Part shown: positions 34,539-43,635 of the stretch, piece by piece
Layout: every line of letters begins with the position of its first letter
How positions within the stretch are numbered: position 1 is the stretch's first letter
NCBI RefSeq assembly: GCF_014841565.1
Contig: NZ_JACYUD010000010.1
Coordinates: forward strand, 1-64,000
Origin: Rhizobium sp. CFBP 8762
Lineage (GTDB): Bacteria > Pseudomonadota > Alphaproteobacteria > Rhizobiales > Rhizobiaceae
Direction: 5' to 3'
Length of the DNA stretch: 64,000 nucleotides
The notes under the pieces: model-generated
Databases searched by the model: none
Told to the model about the DNA's origin: nothing
The model's input: the letters and a program-made list of their open reading frames with translations, nothing else
Translations under genes and position numbers: made by a program

Positions 34539-35729
34539 GTGGATCAGACGTTGAAGACGACCTCCCCTGCCCGCCGCACCATGCCCATGCCGCCCCCACG
34601 GCTGGCCGTGTCCCTGCTGTTTTTAATGAACGGATTTATTGTCGGCAGTTGGGCACCCAAAATCCCCGAACTGAAGGAGCGGTTGGCGATATCCGAGTTC
34701 ACCCTTGGCTTGTTGATACTGGTTTTCGGCGTCGGGTCTTTGATTCTAATGCCGGTCACCGGTGCGTTTATTTCGCGCTACGGCTCCCGTTCGCTTGTCC
34801 GCATAACCTCCGTCATTGCATGTCCCATGCTGTTGATGATGACGCTGGTGCCGAACCTGGGTCTTGCCTGCATTGCCATGTTTTTCTTCGGCGGGTTTGT
34901 TGGCGCGATGGATGTCGCCATGAACAGCAACTCGGTTGCTGTCGAAAAGTCGATGCGCCGTGCCATCATGTCCTCATGCCACGGCTTCTGGAGCCTGGGT
35001 GGTGTACTGGGTGCCGCGACCGGCGGCGTCTTGCTGGCTCATTTTGGGGCGTTGGTGCATGCCGTCTTCGTTACAATCGCCTGCGCAGCCATGGTTGCCT
35101 TGGCGTGGAACAAGCTGTTTGCCGATGCGCCGCACAGCGACGTCACGCATGAAAAGCTACGCCTGCCTCTCAATCCGCTACCCTGGATCATTGGCATGAT
35201 GGCCCTTTTCTCGATGATACCGGAAGGTCTGGTGCTGGATTGGGGCGCGCTTTATCTTCGCAACGAACTCGGTGCATCGGTCGCAGTATCAAGCTTCGCG
35301 TTTGCGGCGTTTTCAGCCACAATGGCCATCATGCGATTTGCGGGAGATCTGGTGCGGGACCGGTTTGGCGCAGTGCGCACGTTGCGCGTCAGCGCCGTGT
35401 TCGCGCTGATCGGCCTGACGCTCGCAGGCCTTGCGCCAAACGCCGGGTTTGCTGTTGCCGGTTTTGCGTTGGCAGGTCTCGGGATCGCCAATATCGTGCC
35501 GATCATCTTTTCAGCTGGCGGCAATATTCCGGGTCTCGCCCCCGGCATTGGCGTGTCGGTTGCAACCTTCATGGGGTATTCCGGCTTGCTCTTTGCGCCT
35601 TCGACCATCGGCTTCGTGGCGGAACATACGGGTTTGGCCGTTGTGTTCTCCGCTGTCCCCGTCCTTCTTCTGATCGTGCTCGTGCTGTCTCACCACGCGC
35701 GCCACGCAGACTTTTCGCCGCAGGAATAA
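34539..35729 (+). CDS. MFS transporter
   Basis: 396 residues with twelve predicted membrane segments, of the major facilitator superfamily. N-terminal motif FIVGSWAPKIPELKERLAIS and the GFVGAMDVAMNSNSVAVEK segment near residue 120 resemble the fucose-permease-like/YfkF-like MFS group annotated as sugar or unknown-substrate exporters/importers. The start is GTG at 34539 with CTGGAG upstream. It follows a DeoR regulator on the same strand, which hints at a sugar or nucleoside substrate, but nothing in the sequence fixes the substrate or direction of transport. Confidence 0.85.
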   Translation: MDQTLKTTSPARRTMPMPPPRLAVSLLFLMNGFIVGSWAPKIPELKERLAISEFTLGLLILVFGVGSLILMPVTGAFISRYGSRSLVRITSVIACPMLLMMTLVPNLGLACIAMFFFGGFVGAMDVAMNSNSVAVEKSMRRAIMSSCHGFWSLGGVLGAATGGVLLAHFGALVHAVFVTIACAAMVALAWNKLFADAPHSDVTHEKLRLPLNPLPWIIGMMALFSMIPEGLVLDWGALYLRNELGASVAVSSFAFAAFSATMAIMRFAGDLVRDRFGAVRTLRVSAVFALIGLTLAGLAPNAGFAVAGFALAGLGIANIVPIIFSAGGNIPGLAPGIGVSVATFMGYSGLLFAPSTIGFVAEHTGLAVVFSAVPVLLLIVLVLSHHARHADFSPQE

Positions 35730-35879
35730 CCTTCCTCAAGGGATGACTGTCGTTAAACCAACGCAATTATGCATCATGGTCGCAGGCAGGTGGTGTTGAC
35801 AACACACACAACATCCTCCACCTGAAGAAGGAAAAACGCTGGTATTTGTGCCACAGACGACGCGTTCAATGAGGCTTTG

Positions 35880-37136
35880 ATGTCATTTTTCGATTTTGAC
35901 CCGAAACCCCGCAGGTCCTCTGTCGGCGTAGATGTCGGCGGCATAATGGTCGGTGGCGGTGCGCCCGTTGTCGTCCAGTCCATGACCAACACCGACACGG
36001 CCGATATCGACGCCACTGTTGCGCAGGTCGCAGCACTGCATAAAGCCGGCTCTGAAATCGTTCGCATCACCGTGGATCGGGACGAAAGTGCGCGCGCCGT
36101 ACCCTATGTGCGCGACCGGCTCTTGCGCCTTGGCATGGACGTGCCGCTGGTGGGCGACTTCCACTATATTGGCCATAAGCTTCTGGCAGATCATCCCGCC
36201 TGCGCGCAAGCGCTGGCGAAATATCGTATCAATCCGGGCAATGTCGGCTTTAAAGACAAGAAGGACAAGCAGTTCGGCGATATCATTGAAAAGGCGATTG
36301 AACACAACAAGCCTGTCCGTATCGGCGTCAACTGGGGGTCTCTCGATCAGGAACTGTTGACCGGCCTGATGGACGACAATCAGGCCAAAGGCTTTCCCCT
36401 GACAGCGCAACAGGTCATGCGCGAGGCAATTGTGCAATCCGCTCTGCATTCCGGCGCATTGGCGGAAGACATCGGTCTTGGACGGGACCGCATCATCCTG
36501 TCCGCCAAGGTCAGCAATGTGCAGGACCTGATTGCCGTTTACGCCATTCTGGCTTCGCGCTGCGATTATGCGCTGCATCTCGGCCTGACCGAAGCGGGCA
36601 TGGGCAGCAAGGGCATTGTGGCGTCTGCGGCATCGCTCAGCATTTTGTTGCAGCAGGGCATTGGCGATACGATCCGTATTTCACTGACCCCCGATCCCGG
36701 TGGCGCGCGCACGACCGAAGTGCAGGTGGCGCAGGAATTGTTGCAGGTCATGGGCTTTCGCCAGTTCATCCCCGTCGTCGCGGCGTGTCCCGGCTGCGGG
36801 CGCACCACGTCCACCGTGTTTCAGGAGCTGGCGCAGAAAATTCAGAGCGACATTCGCAAGAACATGCCCGTCTGGCGGCAGAAATATCCCGGCGTCGAGC
36901 AGTTGAAGGTGGCCGTCATGGGCTGCATCGTCAACGGTCCCGGCGAGAGCAAACATGCCGATATCGGCATTTCGCTTCCCGGCACCGGTGAAACCCCATC
37001 TGCCCCGGTTTTCATTGATGGTTTGAAAGCCATGACACTGCGCGGCCCCAACATTGCCGGTGATTTTGAAGCGCTGGTGGCAGATTACATCGAAAAGCGG
37101 TTTGGGCTGACCGCGGGTCAGGCAGCCGCCGAGTAG
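35880..37136 (+). CDS. ispG: 4-hydroxy-3-methylbut-2-en-1-yl diphosphate synthase (flavodoxin)
   Basis: 418 residues from the ATG at 35880 with GAGG at ideal spacing; a TTG one codon earlier is in frame. IspG (GcpE) is the 4Fe-4S enzyme that converts methylerythritol cyclodiphosphate to HMBPP in the MEP isoprenoid pathway. The N-terminal TIM barrel carries [18 protein letters not shown]; the C-terminal domain has the cluster cysteines in [10 protein letters not shown] and [12 protein letters not shown]. Length is normal. It lies near farnesyl diphosphate synthase (37947-38873), another isoprenoid gene, but on the opposite strand. Confidence 0.97.
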   Translation: MSFFDFDPKPRRSSVGVDVGGIMVGGGAPVVVQSMTNTDTADIDATVAQVAALHKAGSEIVRITVDRDESARAVPYVRDRLLRLGMDVPLVGDFHYIGHKLLADHPACAQALAKYRINPGNVGFKDKKDKQFGDIIEKAIEHNKPVRIGVNWGSLDQELLTGLMDDNQAKGFPLTAQQVMREAIVQSALHSGALAEDIGLGRDRIILSAKVSNVQDLIAVYAILASRCDYALHLGLTEAGMGSKGIVASAASLSILLQQGIGDTIRISLTPDPGGARTTEVQVAQELLQVMGFRQFIPVVAACPGCGRTTSTVFQELAQKIQSDIRKNMPVWRQKYPGVEQLKVAVMGCIVNGPGESKHADIGISLPGTGETPSAPVFIDGLKAMTLRGPNIAGDFEALVADYIEKRFGLTAGQAAAE

Positions 37137-37150
37137 TTTGAGTATTCCCC

Positions 37151-37241
37151 GCAAAAGTGCGTAGCGGTTTTACGTCCGGAAATGCGTAAAACAAACAGGT
37201 GGAGCGTTTTTGCGTTTCGAAGCAAGGCGGAAATGCTCTAC
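37151..37241. repeat. Intergenic palindromic repeat, family 1, copy 2
   Basis: Contains TTTTACGTCCGGAAATGCG and AAACAGGTGGAGCG, then a second half ending GGAAATGCTCTA. It matches the core of copies at 16036 and 48584. Its right end provides the stop codon of the LysE/RhtB gene. Confidence 0.65.
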
Positions 37242-37882
37242 AGCCGGGCAGTCAGCAGTCTCAAGCCCGCGATACCGTAAAAACCGGCCATTGTCCCCTC
37301 GATCCAGCGGCGCAGCGATCTGTAGATCGCCGCTGCCCTGTGGGTGGAAAACAACAGGGCGTATCCCATAAACGCGGTAAAGCCGAGCGCCATGCAACCG
37401 CCAACGATGACGAAGGTGATGCTGGCGGGGGCGCCCTGTGGCACCCCAAGCGCAATCAGGGACAGCCAGCCAAAAATCGCCTTCGGATTGGTGAGATGGA
37501 TCGCATAGCCGCGCAGAAAATATGTTTTCATTGGCATATCGCTGGTAGAAACCGCACCAACCGTCATTGGTGCATCAACAGTTCGTGCAGCCCGAAATGC
37601 CTTATAGGCCAGATACAACAGATAAAGCCCACCGAATATCTTGAGAATTTCAAGAGCCGAACCGTAGGTTTTCAAAATGGCGGCAAGACCAAAGGCTGCC
37701 GACAAGCCCCAGGTGAATGAGCCTGCGAAAATGCCAAGAGCCGTTGCGATACCCGCCTTGCGTCCTCTCGCCATCGATGCGCTCATAATGGCAAAGGTCG
37801 CAGGACCGGGGCTGAGGATCAGCAGGATATAGGCTGCGTAAACCGCCAGAATGCTATGATAAAAACTGCTGATATCGCTCAC
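37238..37882 (-). CDS. LysE/RhtB-family amino acid exporter
   Basis: 214 residues from a GTG at 37882 (AAAAGGA 8 nt upstream); the frame is open 48 codons further up but that part is not family-like. There are six predicted membrane segments, with the LysE signature ILLILSPGPATFAIMSASMARGRKAGIATALGIF near residues 20-50 and the internal AIHLTNPKAIFGWLS motif near 130. These inner-membrane proteins export amino acids such as lysine, threonine, homoserine or related compounds. It lies 64 bp downstream of ispA on the same strand. Lysine export would be interesting beside the lysine genes here, but substrate cannot be inferred. Confidence 0.87.
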   Translation of the reverse strand: MSDISSFYHSILAVYAAYILLILSPGPATFAIMSASMARGRKAGIATALGIFAGSFTWGLSAAFGLAAILKTYGSALEILKIFGGLYLLYLAYKAFRAARTVDAPMTVGAVSTSDMPMKTYFLRGYAIHLTNPKAIFGWLSLIALGVPQGAPASITFVIVGGCMALGFTAFMGYALLFSTHRAAAIYRSLRRWIEGTMAGFYGIAGLRLLTARL

Positions 37883-37946
37883 GGACTCAATCCTTTTAAC
37901 GTCCCGTACATTGAATGCCGGAACCATCGCCGTCAACGTCATGGAT

Positions 37947-38873
37947 TCAGTTTCTACGCTCCGCCACAAAGTACGCGGTCTGTTTGAGCATATCGGCCTT
38001 TCCCGCAAACGGTTCGAGCAACGCACACGCGTCGTTCACCAGCGTTTCAAGGGTCTGCCGTGCCCACGCTTCGCCGTGCAGGGACACCAGCGTTCCCTTG
38101 CCGCGTGCGGCATCCTTGCCGGTGGCCTTGCCCATGGTGGCGCTATCGGCAGTCACATCCAGAAGATCATCGGCAAGCTGAAACGCAAGACCGATGGTTT
38201 CACCATAGCGGCGCAGCGTGTGGCGATGCTGCGGCGCGTCGGCAATCATGGCGCCGGCTTCACACGCAAAGCGGATCAACGCTCCGGTCTTCATGGATTG
38301 CAGCGTACGAATACCCGCCTCGTCCGGTGCCGTGACTTCGGCGGCCAGATCGAGCGCCTGTCCACCTGCCATGCCACCAAGCCCTGCGGCGCGCGACAAT
38401 GCCAGCACCAGCGCAACCTTCTGCGCGTCCGGTAGCGCCGTTTGGGGCGCAGCCACGGTGTCGAAGGCGAGCGTCAACAGACTATCACCGGCCAGGATTG
38501 CCGTAGCATCATCATAGGCAATATGAACGGTCGGCTGACCGCGTCTGAGATCATCATTGTCCATGGCGGGCAGATCGTCGTGCACAAGGGAATAGCAGTG
38601 GATGCACTCAAGCGCCGCGGCAACACGAAGGGCCGCTGTCGGATTGCCGCCCAGCAAAGCGGCGGTTTCCATCACCAGAAAGGGGCGCAGGCGCTTTCCC
38701 CCGTTCAGCACACCATGGCGCATAGCGCTCAAAAGGCGTTCGGGGCGCGCAATCTCATCGGCAAAAGGAGTTGAGGACAGAAGCCGCTCCAGTTCCCCTT
38801 CCACAGTTGCCGCGTGGGATTTCAAACGTGATAGAAACTGTGTGCTCAACTCGGTCATAGGGCTGTGTGGCAT
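37947..38873 (-). CDS. ispA: Farnesyl diphosphate synthase (polyprenyl synthetase)
   Basis: 308 residues from the ATG at 38873 (38858 is an alternative; neither has a clear ribosome site). Class I prenyltransferase motifs are present: [11 protein letters not shown] near residue 50, the first Asp-rich [10 protein letters not shown] near 90, GGQALDL near 165, [13 protein letters not shown] near 190 and the second Asp-rich [10 protein letters not shown] near 230. It condenses isopentenyl diphosphate with allylic diphosphates to C15, feeding undecaprenyl, quinone and hopanoid synthesis. The short-chain class is judged from length and motif spacing. It is divergent from mtgA. Confidence 0.92.
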   Translation of the reverse strand: MPHSPMTELSTQFLSRLKSHAATVEGELERLLSSTPFADEIARPERLLSAMRHGVLNGGKRLRPFLVMETAALLGGNPTAALRVAAALECIHCYSLVHDDLPAMDNDDLRRGQPTVHIAYDDATAILAGDSLLTLAFDTVAAPQTALPDAQKVALVLALSRAAGLGGMAGGQALDLAAEVTAPDEAGIRTLQSMKTGALIRFACEAGAMIADAPQHRHTLRRYGETIGLAFQLADDLLDVTADSATMGKATGKDAARGKGTLVSLHGEAWARQTLETLVNDACALLEPFAGKADMLKQTAYFVAERRN

Positions 38874-39035
38874 GACAGGCCGTTCAGTTGCAATCTGGAA
38901 TATAACCGCACGGTGCGATTTTTTGCCCGCCCTTGCTGGCAAAGCATTGTGTGGACCGCTATGAAGCCACAGACACGCTTTGGAACCACAGGTTTGCAGT
39001 TGGACGTTGCACCGGAGACACGCGAGGAAACGACG

Positions 39036-39743
39036 ATGCCTGTCCACGGCCTTTTCACAATGCGCCGGGGCCGAATATCGTATGTGCGGACCGGACTGAA
39101 GGCTCTGCTCGTGCTGGTGTTTCTCCCTTATGTGCTGATTTTCTTCTACGCTATTGACGGGGTAAGACCGGTTTCCACGCTGATGATACGCGACTTCGTG
39201 CTGTTGCGGGGCTATGACAGGCAGTGGGTGCCGTTTGAAGATATCGCGCCTGTGCTGGTTCAATCGGTCATGATGTCGGAAGACGGGCAATTCTGCGCGC
39301 ATGACGGGGTGGATTGGGTGCAGATGAACGACGTGATCGGCAGCGCGCTGGATGGCAGCCCTTCACGCGGTGCCAGCACCATTCCCATGCAGACGGTCAA
39401 GAACCTGTTTTTGTGGAATGGCCGCTCGTTCGTGCGTAAAGCCCTGGAATTGCCTCTGGCAATCGTCGCCGATTTTGTCTGGACCAAGCGGCGGACTATG
39501 GAAATCTATCTGAACATAGCCGAATGGGGCCCAGGCATTTACGGCATCGAAGCCGCCGCACAGCATCATTTCGGTGTATCCGCCGCCAAACTCAGCCGCC
39601 GTCAGGCAGCCCTGCTAGCGGTGTCACTGCCAAATCCGATCGCGCGCAAACCTGCCAAACCCGGTCGCGGACTTTCAGGTCTGTCCCGGATCGTGGAGCG
39701 CAGGGCACAGGGGTCCGGTCCCTATATCAAGTGCGTATTCTGA
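39036..39743 (+). CDS. mtgA: Monofunctional biosynthetic peptidoglycan transglycosylase
   Basis: 235 residues from the ATG at 39036 with GCGAGGAAA upstream; the frame is open to 38865 but the shorter start gives the family length. One N-terminal membrane anchor (residues ~20-40) precedes a GT51 domain with [17 protein letters not shown] near 80 (catalytic Glu), [15 protein letters not shown] near 110 (usual consensus GGSTITQQ) and [20 protein letters not shown] near 155. It polymerises lipid II into glycan strands on the outer face of the inner membrane. Its last 22 bp overlap the 3' end of the convergent LysR gene. Confidence 0.94.
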   Translation: MPVHGLFTMRRGRISYVRTGLKALLVLVFLPYVLIFFYAIDGVRPVSTLMIRDFVLLRGYDRQWVPFEDIAPVLVQSVMMSEDGQFCAHDGVDWVQMNDVIGSALDGSPSRGASTIPMQTVKNLFLWNGRSFVRKALELPLAIVADFVWTKRRTMEIYLNIAEWGPGIYGIEAAAQHHFGVSAAKLSRRQAALLAVSLPNPIARKPAKPGRGLSGLSRIVERRAQGSGPYIKCVF

Positions 39744-40633
39744 CTAACTTGCTTAGTGATCCAGGCGCGAAATGCCTGACTGACGGTATTTTCCAGTTTT
39801 CCTTCCGGCACCACCAGATAGTAGCTGTTTTCCGTCTGCATGGGCCTGTCGAACAGCACGTGTAAACGACCTGCTTCCAGCTCCTGCTCGATCAGATAAC
39901 GCGGCAACAGCGCGTAGCCGAGACCGGCGACCGCCGCCTCGATCACCATGGAGAATTGATCGAACCGATGGCCGCTATAGGCGGTGCTGAGGTCCGTCCC
40001 ATTCATCTCGAACCATTGCGCCCACATTTTGGGACGGGTGGCCAGGTGCAGCAGGGGTTGCCCCTCCAGATCCTGCGGGGTTGCCATGCTGTTGTCCGCC
40101 ACCATTGACGGAGAGGCAACAGGCACGATGATTTCGCTGCACAGATAGGTGCAGGTGGCGTGCGCCCAGATCGGCTGGCCGTAGTGAATAGCGAGATCGA
40201 AATTCTCCTCCTCGAAATCAAAGGGGTTGGAGCGGGAGGCGACATTCAGCACCGTTCCCGGATGATCGCGCAGAAAGGCTGGCAGGCGTGGGGTGAGCCA
40301 GCGGCTGCCAAACGTGGGCAGGGTGGCGATGGACAGCGTGGATTCCGACCGCGCTGACGCCATAGCCCGCACCATGGTTTCTTCCGTCAGATTGAGGAGA
40401 CGCCGCACCTCGGGCAGAAACTTCTGCCCCATGGCCGACAGAATGACGCGCTGGCGCACGCGCTCGAACAGCAACACGCCAAGCTGGCTTTCCAGATCCT
40501 TGATTTGGCGGCTGACGGCGCTTTGGGTCAGGTTGAGTTCTGTCGCGGCCTGTGTGAAACTGCCGTGGCGCGCCGCACACTCGAACGCTTGCAGCGTGGT
40601 AACGTCCGGCACCAGTCTGCGGCTTAACTTCAT
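39722..40633 (-). CDS. LysR-family regulator, probably of the adjacent aminoadipate genes
   Basis: 303 residues: LysR helix-turn-helix with [32 protein letters not shown] near residues 17-48, then a substrate-binding domain of the GcvA-like type ([21 protein letters not shown] near 100). The ATG at 40633 has GCGAGGATGGA upstream. It is divergent from hglS, 116 bp apart, and a perfect palindrome GACTATAGTC (40647-40656) lies next to its start. This geometry is typical of a LysR activator for the divergent operon, so its effector may be 2-oxoadipate, 2-aminoadipate or a related acid; that is inference. Confidence 0.88.
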   Translation of the reverse strand: MKLSRRLVPDVTTLQAFECAARHGSFTQAATELNLTQSAVSRQIKDLESQLGVLLFERVRQRVILSAMGQKFLPEVRRLLNLTEETMVRAMASARSESTLSIATLPTFGSRWLTPRLPAFLRDHPGTVLNVASRSNPFDFEEENFDLAIHYGQPIWAHATCTYLCSEIIVPVASPSMVADNSMATPQDLEGQPLLHLATRPKMWAQWFEMNGTDLSTAYSGHRFDQFSMVIEAAVAGLGYALLPRYLIEQELEAGRLHVLFDRPMQTENSYYLVVPEGKLENTVSQAFRAWITKQVSQNTHLI

Positions 40634-40646
40634 TCCATCCTCGCAT

Positions 40647-40656
40647 GACTATAGTC
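40647..40656. promoter_or_regulatory. Palindrome in the LysR-hglS intergenic region
   Basis: GACTATAGTC is a perfect 10-bp palindrome 14 bp upstream of the LysR start codon, where autoregulatory LysR boxes usually lie. It is only a candidate operator. Confidence 0.35.
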
Positions 40657-40749
40657 GAAAACAGCGCTGCCAAGACGGGTTAAACCGGCATATGATCTAA
40701 AACACGAATGATCTGCGCTCCAACCATCCATACTGCGAGGGCCACGACA

Positions 40750-42144
40750 GTGAAAGCAAATAATTTTGTACCGGCTGACGAGATTCGTGCAGCTTTCTCG
40801 CGCGCCATGTCCGCCATGTACCGAGACGAGGTTCCGGCTTACGGCACGCTGATGGAACTCGTTTCCAAGGTGAACGCTGCAACGCTGGAGGCCGATGACA
40901 AGTTGCGCACCTCGCTGACGGAAACCGATTCGCTGGAGCGCATATCCGAAGAGCGTCACGGCGCCATTCGCCTTGGCACACCACAGGAACTGTCCACGAT
41001 TTGCCGCCTGTTTGCCGTCATGGGCATGTGGCCGGTGGGCTATTACGATCTGTCCGAAGCCGGCGTGCCCGTGCACTCCACAGCCTTCCGCCCCGTGGGA
41101 GATGCCAGCCTGAAGCGCAACCCGTTCCGCGTTTTCACCTCGCTGCTGCGGCTGGATCTGATTGCCGATGAAACGCTGCGCGCAGAGGCCAAGGTCATTC
41201 TCGATGCACGGCAGATTTTCACGCCCGGCGCGCTGGCCCTGATTGAGAAAGCGGAAGCCGAAGGCGGCTTGAATGCAGCCGATGCGGAAACCTTCGTAGC
41301 GGAAGCGCTCGAAACCTTCCGCTGGCATGACCGTGCCAATGTTGACAGTCCGATGTACAAACGGCTGCACGATGCGCACCGGCTGATTGCCGACGTGGTT
41401 TCGTTCAAGGGTCCGCACATCAACCATTTGACACCGCGCACGCTGGATATCGATGCGGTACAGACGCAGATGCCGGATTACGGCATTGCCCCGAAAGCCG
41501 TGGTTGAAGGACCGCCAACACGGCAATGCCCTATCCTGCTGCGTCAGACATCATTCAAGGCTTTGGAAGAACCGGTTTCGTTCCGCGATAGCGATGGCAA
41601 CTGGAAGCTTGGGTCCCACACGGCGCGGTTCGGCGAAATCGAACAACGCGGCATCGCACTAACGCCAAAGGGTCGCGCCTTGTATGATGAGCTTTTGACG
41701 GCGTCCCGCGCCATTGTCCGCCCGGCGGCGGATGGTTCCAATGCGGCAGAATACGCGGCGGCACTGAAACAGGCTTTCACCCCTTTTCCCGATAGCTGGG
41801 ACAAAATCCGCCTCCAGAAGCTTGGCTATTTCAGCTACCGGCTGACGGGGGCCGCCGAAGGTGTGGTCTTGGACGGCGACCTTGAAACTCTGATTGCCGA
41901 TGGGCTCGTGACGTTTGACCCGATTGTCTATGAAGACTTTCTTCCGGTGAGTGCAGCGGGTATATTCCAGTCCAATCTGGGGGATGATCAGGCACAGGAC
42001 TTTACCGCAAGCCCCAACCAGCAACGATTCGAGGATGATCTGGGGGCTCGGGTGCTGAACGAATTTGACCATTATGCGCAGATCGAGCAGGACTCGATTG
42101 ATGCAAGTCTGTCGGCATCTTTGGCGCGAAGCGCGGCGGAATGA
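40750..42144 (+). CDS. hglS: 2-oxoadipate dioxygenase/decarboxylase (DUF1338/VOC family)
   Basis: 464 residues from a GTG at 40750 with GAGGG upstream. It belongs to the DUF1338 family (formerly YdcJ), shown in Pseudomonas putida to be HglS, an Fe(II) enzyme that turns 2-oxoadipate into D-2-hydroxyglutarate. Counting from this GTG, His70 and Arg74 (ERHGAIRLGT) and His226 (HINHLTPR) fall at the positions I recall for metal and substrate ligands in P. putida HglS, and the Glu ligand lies in RFGEIEQRG near 296. The next gene, coupled by ATGA, is a D-2-hydroxyglutarate dehydrogenase-like flavoenzyme, which supports the assignment. Confidence 0.88.
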   Translation: MKANNFVPADEIRAAFSRAMSAMYRDEVPAYGTLMELVSKVNAATLEADDKLRTSLTETDSLERISEERHGAIRLGTPQELSTICRLFAVMGMWPVGYYDLSEAGVPVHSTAFRPVGDASLKRNPFRVFTSLLRLDLIADETLRAEAKVILDARQIFTPGALALIEKAEAEGGLNAADAETFVAEALETFRWHDRANVDSPMYKRLHDAHRLIADVVSFKGPHINHLTPRTLDIDAVQTQMPDYGIAPKAVVEGPPTRQCPILLRQTSFKALEEPVSFRDSDGNWKLGSHTARFGEIEQRGIALTPKGRALYDELLTASRAIVRPAADGSNAAEYAAALKQAFTPFPDSWDKIRLQKLGYFSYRLTGAAEGVVLDGDLETLIADGLVTFDPIVYEDFLPVSAAGIFQSNLGDDQAQDFTASPNQQRFEDDLGARVLNEFDHYAQIEQDSIDASLSASLARSAAE

Positions 42145-43583
42145 GTCTGGACGCGCATATCGCCGCGTTGACTGCGCTGCTTGGCGACAAGGCCGTGGTG
42201 ACGTCTGCAAACGACCGTGCCGCTTATGAGGCCGGGGCCCGCTATGATACGGGCAAGGCGGCTCTGGTGCTGCGCCCTGCAAGCACCACTGAGGTATCGG
42301 CAGCGCTTGCCTATTGCGTGGCGCATGAGCTGGCCGTGGTGCCGCAGGCGGGCAATACGGGTCTTGTTTCCGGCTCCACGCCGGATGAGAGCGGCGCGCA
42401 GGTTGTCCTCAGTCTTGACCGGATGACCAGCCGGTTTGACCTCGATCTCGACAACAGATCTCTGCATGTCGATGCCGGGTTCCGGCTTTCAGAGATCAAC
42501 CGGCGGCTGGAGCCGCATGGCCTGTTTTTCCCGATCGACCTTGGTGCCGACCCGCGTATCGGCGGAATGCTGGCCACCAATACGGGCGGCTCCCGCTTTC
42601 TGAAATACGGCGATGTGCGGCGCAATACACTCGGGCTGACGGTGGTGCTGGCGGATGATACCGGCACCGTGCTGGACCTTACATCCAGCCTGCGCAAGAA
42701 CAATACCGGCGTGGACTGGAAGCAGATCTTTATCGGCACGTCCGGTGCCTTCGGTGTGGTGACCGATGCCGTGCTGACGCTGGAACGGCTGCCAAAACAG
42801 ACGGCAACAGCGTTTCTGGTACCGGCCAGCAGCTCAAGCGTCCTGCCGTTGCTGACAGCGATGGAAGACCGGCTCGGGGCCTATCTCTCAGCGTTTGAAG
42901 GCATGTCGAAAGATGCGGTTGCGGCAGCCCTTGCCCATGTGCCCAGCCTTCGCAATCCCTTTCAGGGCGGCTTAATACCAGACTATGTGATTCTGGCGGA
43001 AATCAGCCGCACCTGGGCACCGCGTGCGGGCGAGCAGTCGCTGGACGATGTGCTGGAAAGTGTGCTGGCTGACATATGGGAAGCCTCCGATGCGCCGCTC
43101 AGCGATGCGTTCATCGGCCCACCCCACGACATGTGGGCTTTGCGCCATGCCCTCTCGGAGGGGGTCAAGCACCTTGGACGATTGATTGCGTTTGATCTGT
43201 CATTCCGCCGCGGCGATATCATGGCGTTCTGCGCGCGTATGAAGGCGGATCTGCCCAACCATTTTTCAGGCGTCACTGTCTGCGATTTCGGCCATATCGG
43301 CGACGGTGGCGTGCATTTCAATCTGGTGGTTCCCAAAGACAGCGAACACTGGAACGACCCCACCTTCGAGCAACGCTTGCGCACGTTCGTGTTTGCCGTC
43401 GCGGTCGAGGAGTTCAATGGAAGTTTCAGCGCCGAACATGCCATCGGCCGCAAGAACCAGCCTTTTTACAATCAATACACCCCTCAAGAGATCAAGACCC
43501 TCGCCGCAGGGCTCAAATCAATGACATCGCCGGGGCATCTCGGCACCGTGTCTTTCGGCGAACGCATAATCCGACCGGCGTGA
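42141..43583 (+). CDS. FAD-binding oxidoreductase, probable D-2-hydroxyglutarate dehydrogenase
   Basis: 480 residues of the FAD_binding_4/GlcD-like family that includes D-lactate and D-2-hydroxyglutarate dehydrogenases. The FAD site is near residues 55-150 (AVVPQAGNTGLVSGSTPD, then GADPRIGGMLATNTGGSRFLKYG) and the C-terminal domain has the metal-site GVTVCDFGHIGDGGVHFN near 380 and the SAEHAIGRKN motif near 430. In the pathway suggested by its neighbours it would oxidise D-2-hydroxyglutarate to 2-oxoglutarate. It overlaps hglS by 4 bp. Its 3' end runs into a palindromic repeat that supplies the stop region. Confidence 0.85.
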   Translation: MSLDAHIAALTALLGDKAVVTSANDRAAYEAGARYDTGKAALVLRPASTTEVSAALAYCVAHELAVVPQAGNTGLVSGSTPDESGAQVVLSLDRMTSRFDLDLDNRSLHVDAGFRLSEINRRLEPHGLFFPIDLGADPRIGGMLATNTGGSRFLKYGDVRRNTLGLTVVLADDTGTVLDLTSSLRKNNTGVDWKQIFIGTSGAFGVVTDAVLTLERLPKQTATAFLVPASSSSVLPLLTAMEDRLGAYLSAFEGMSKDAVAAALAHVPSLRNPFQGGLIPDYVILAEISRTWAPRAGEQSLDDVLESVLADIWEASDAPLSDAFIGPPHDMWALRHALSEGVKHLGRLIAFDLSFRRGDIMAFCARMKADLPNHFSGVTVCDFGHIGDGGVHFNLVVPKDSEHWNDPTFEQRLRTFVFAVAVEEFNGSFSAEHAIGRKNQPFYNQYTPQEIKTLAAGLKSMTSPGHLGTVSFGERIIRPA

Positions 43584-43609
43584 AGCGAGGATCGACCAAG
43601 ATTATGCTT
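43564..43609. repeat. Palindromic repeat, family 2, copy B
   Basis: GCATAATC (43564-43571) and GATTATGC (43600-43607) enclose a core shared with copy A at 34421 (GACCGG, GAAGCGAGGATCGA). The flavoenzyme gene's stop lies inside it, and it separates that gene from the ALDH gene. Confidence 0.75.
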
Positions 43610-43635
43610 CCCCATAAACGAGATAGGAAAGAATT

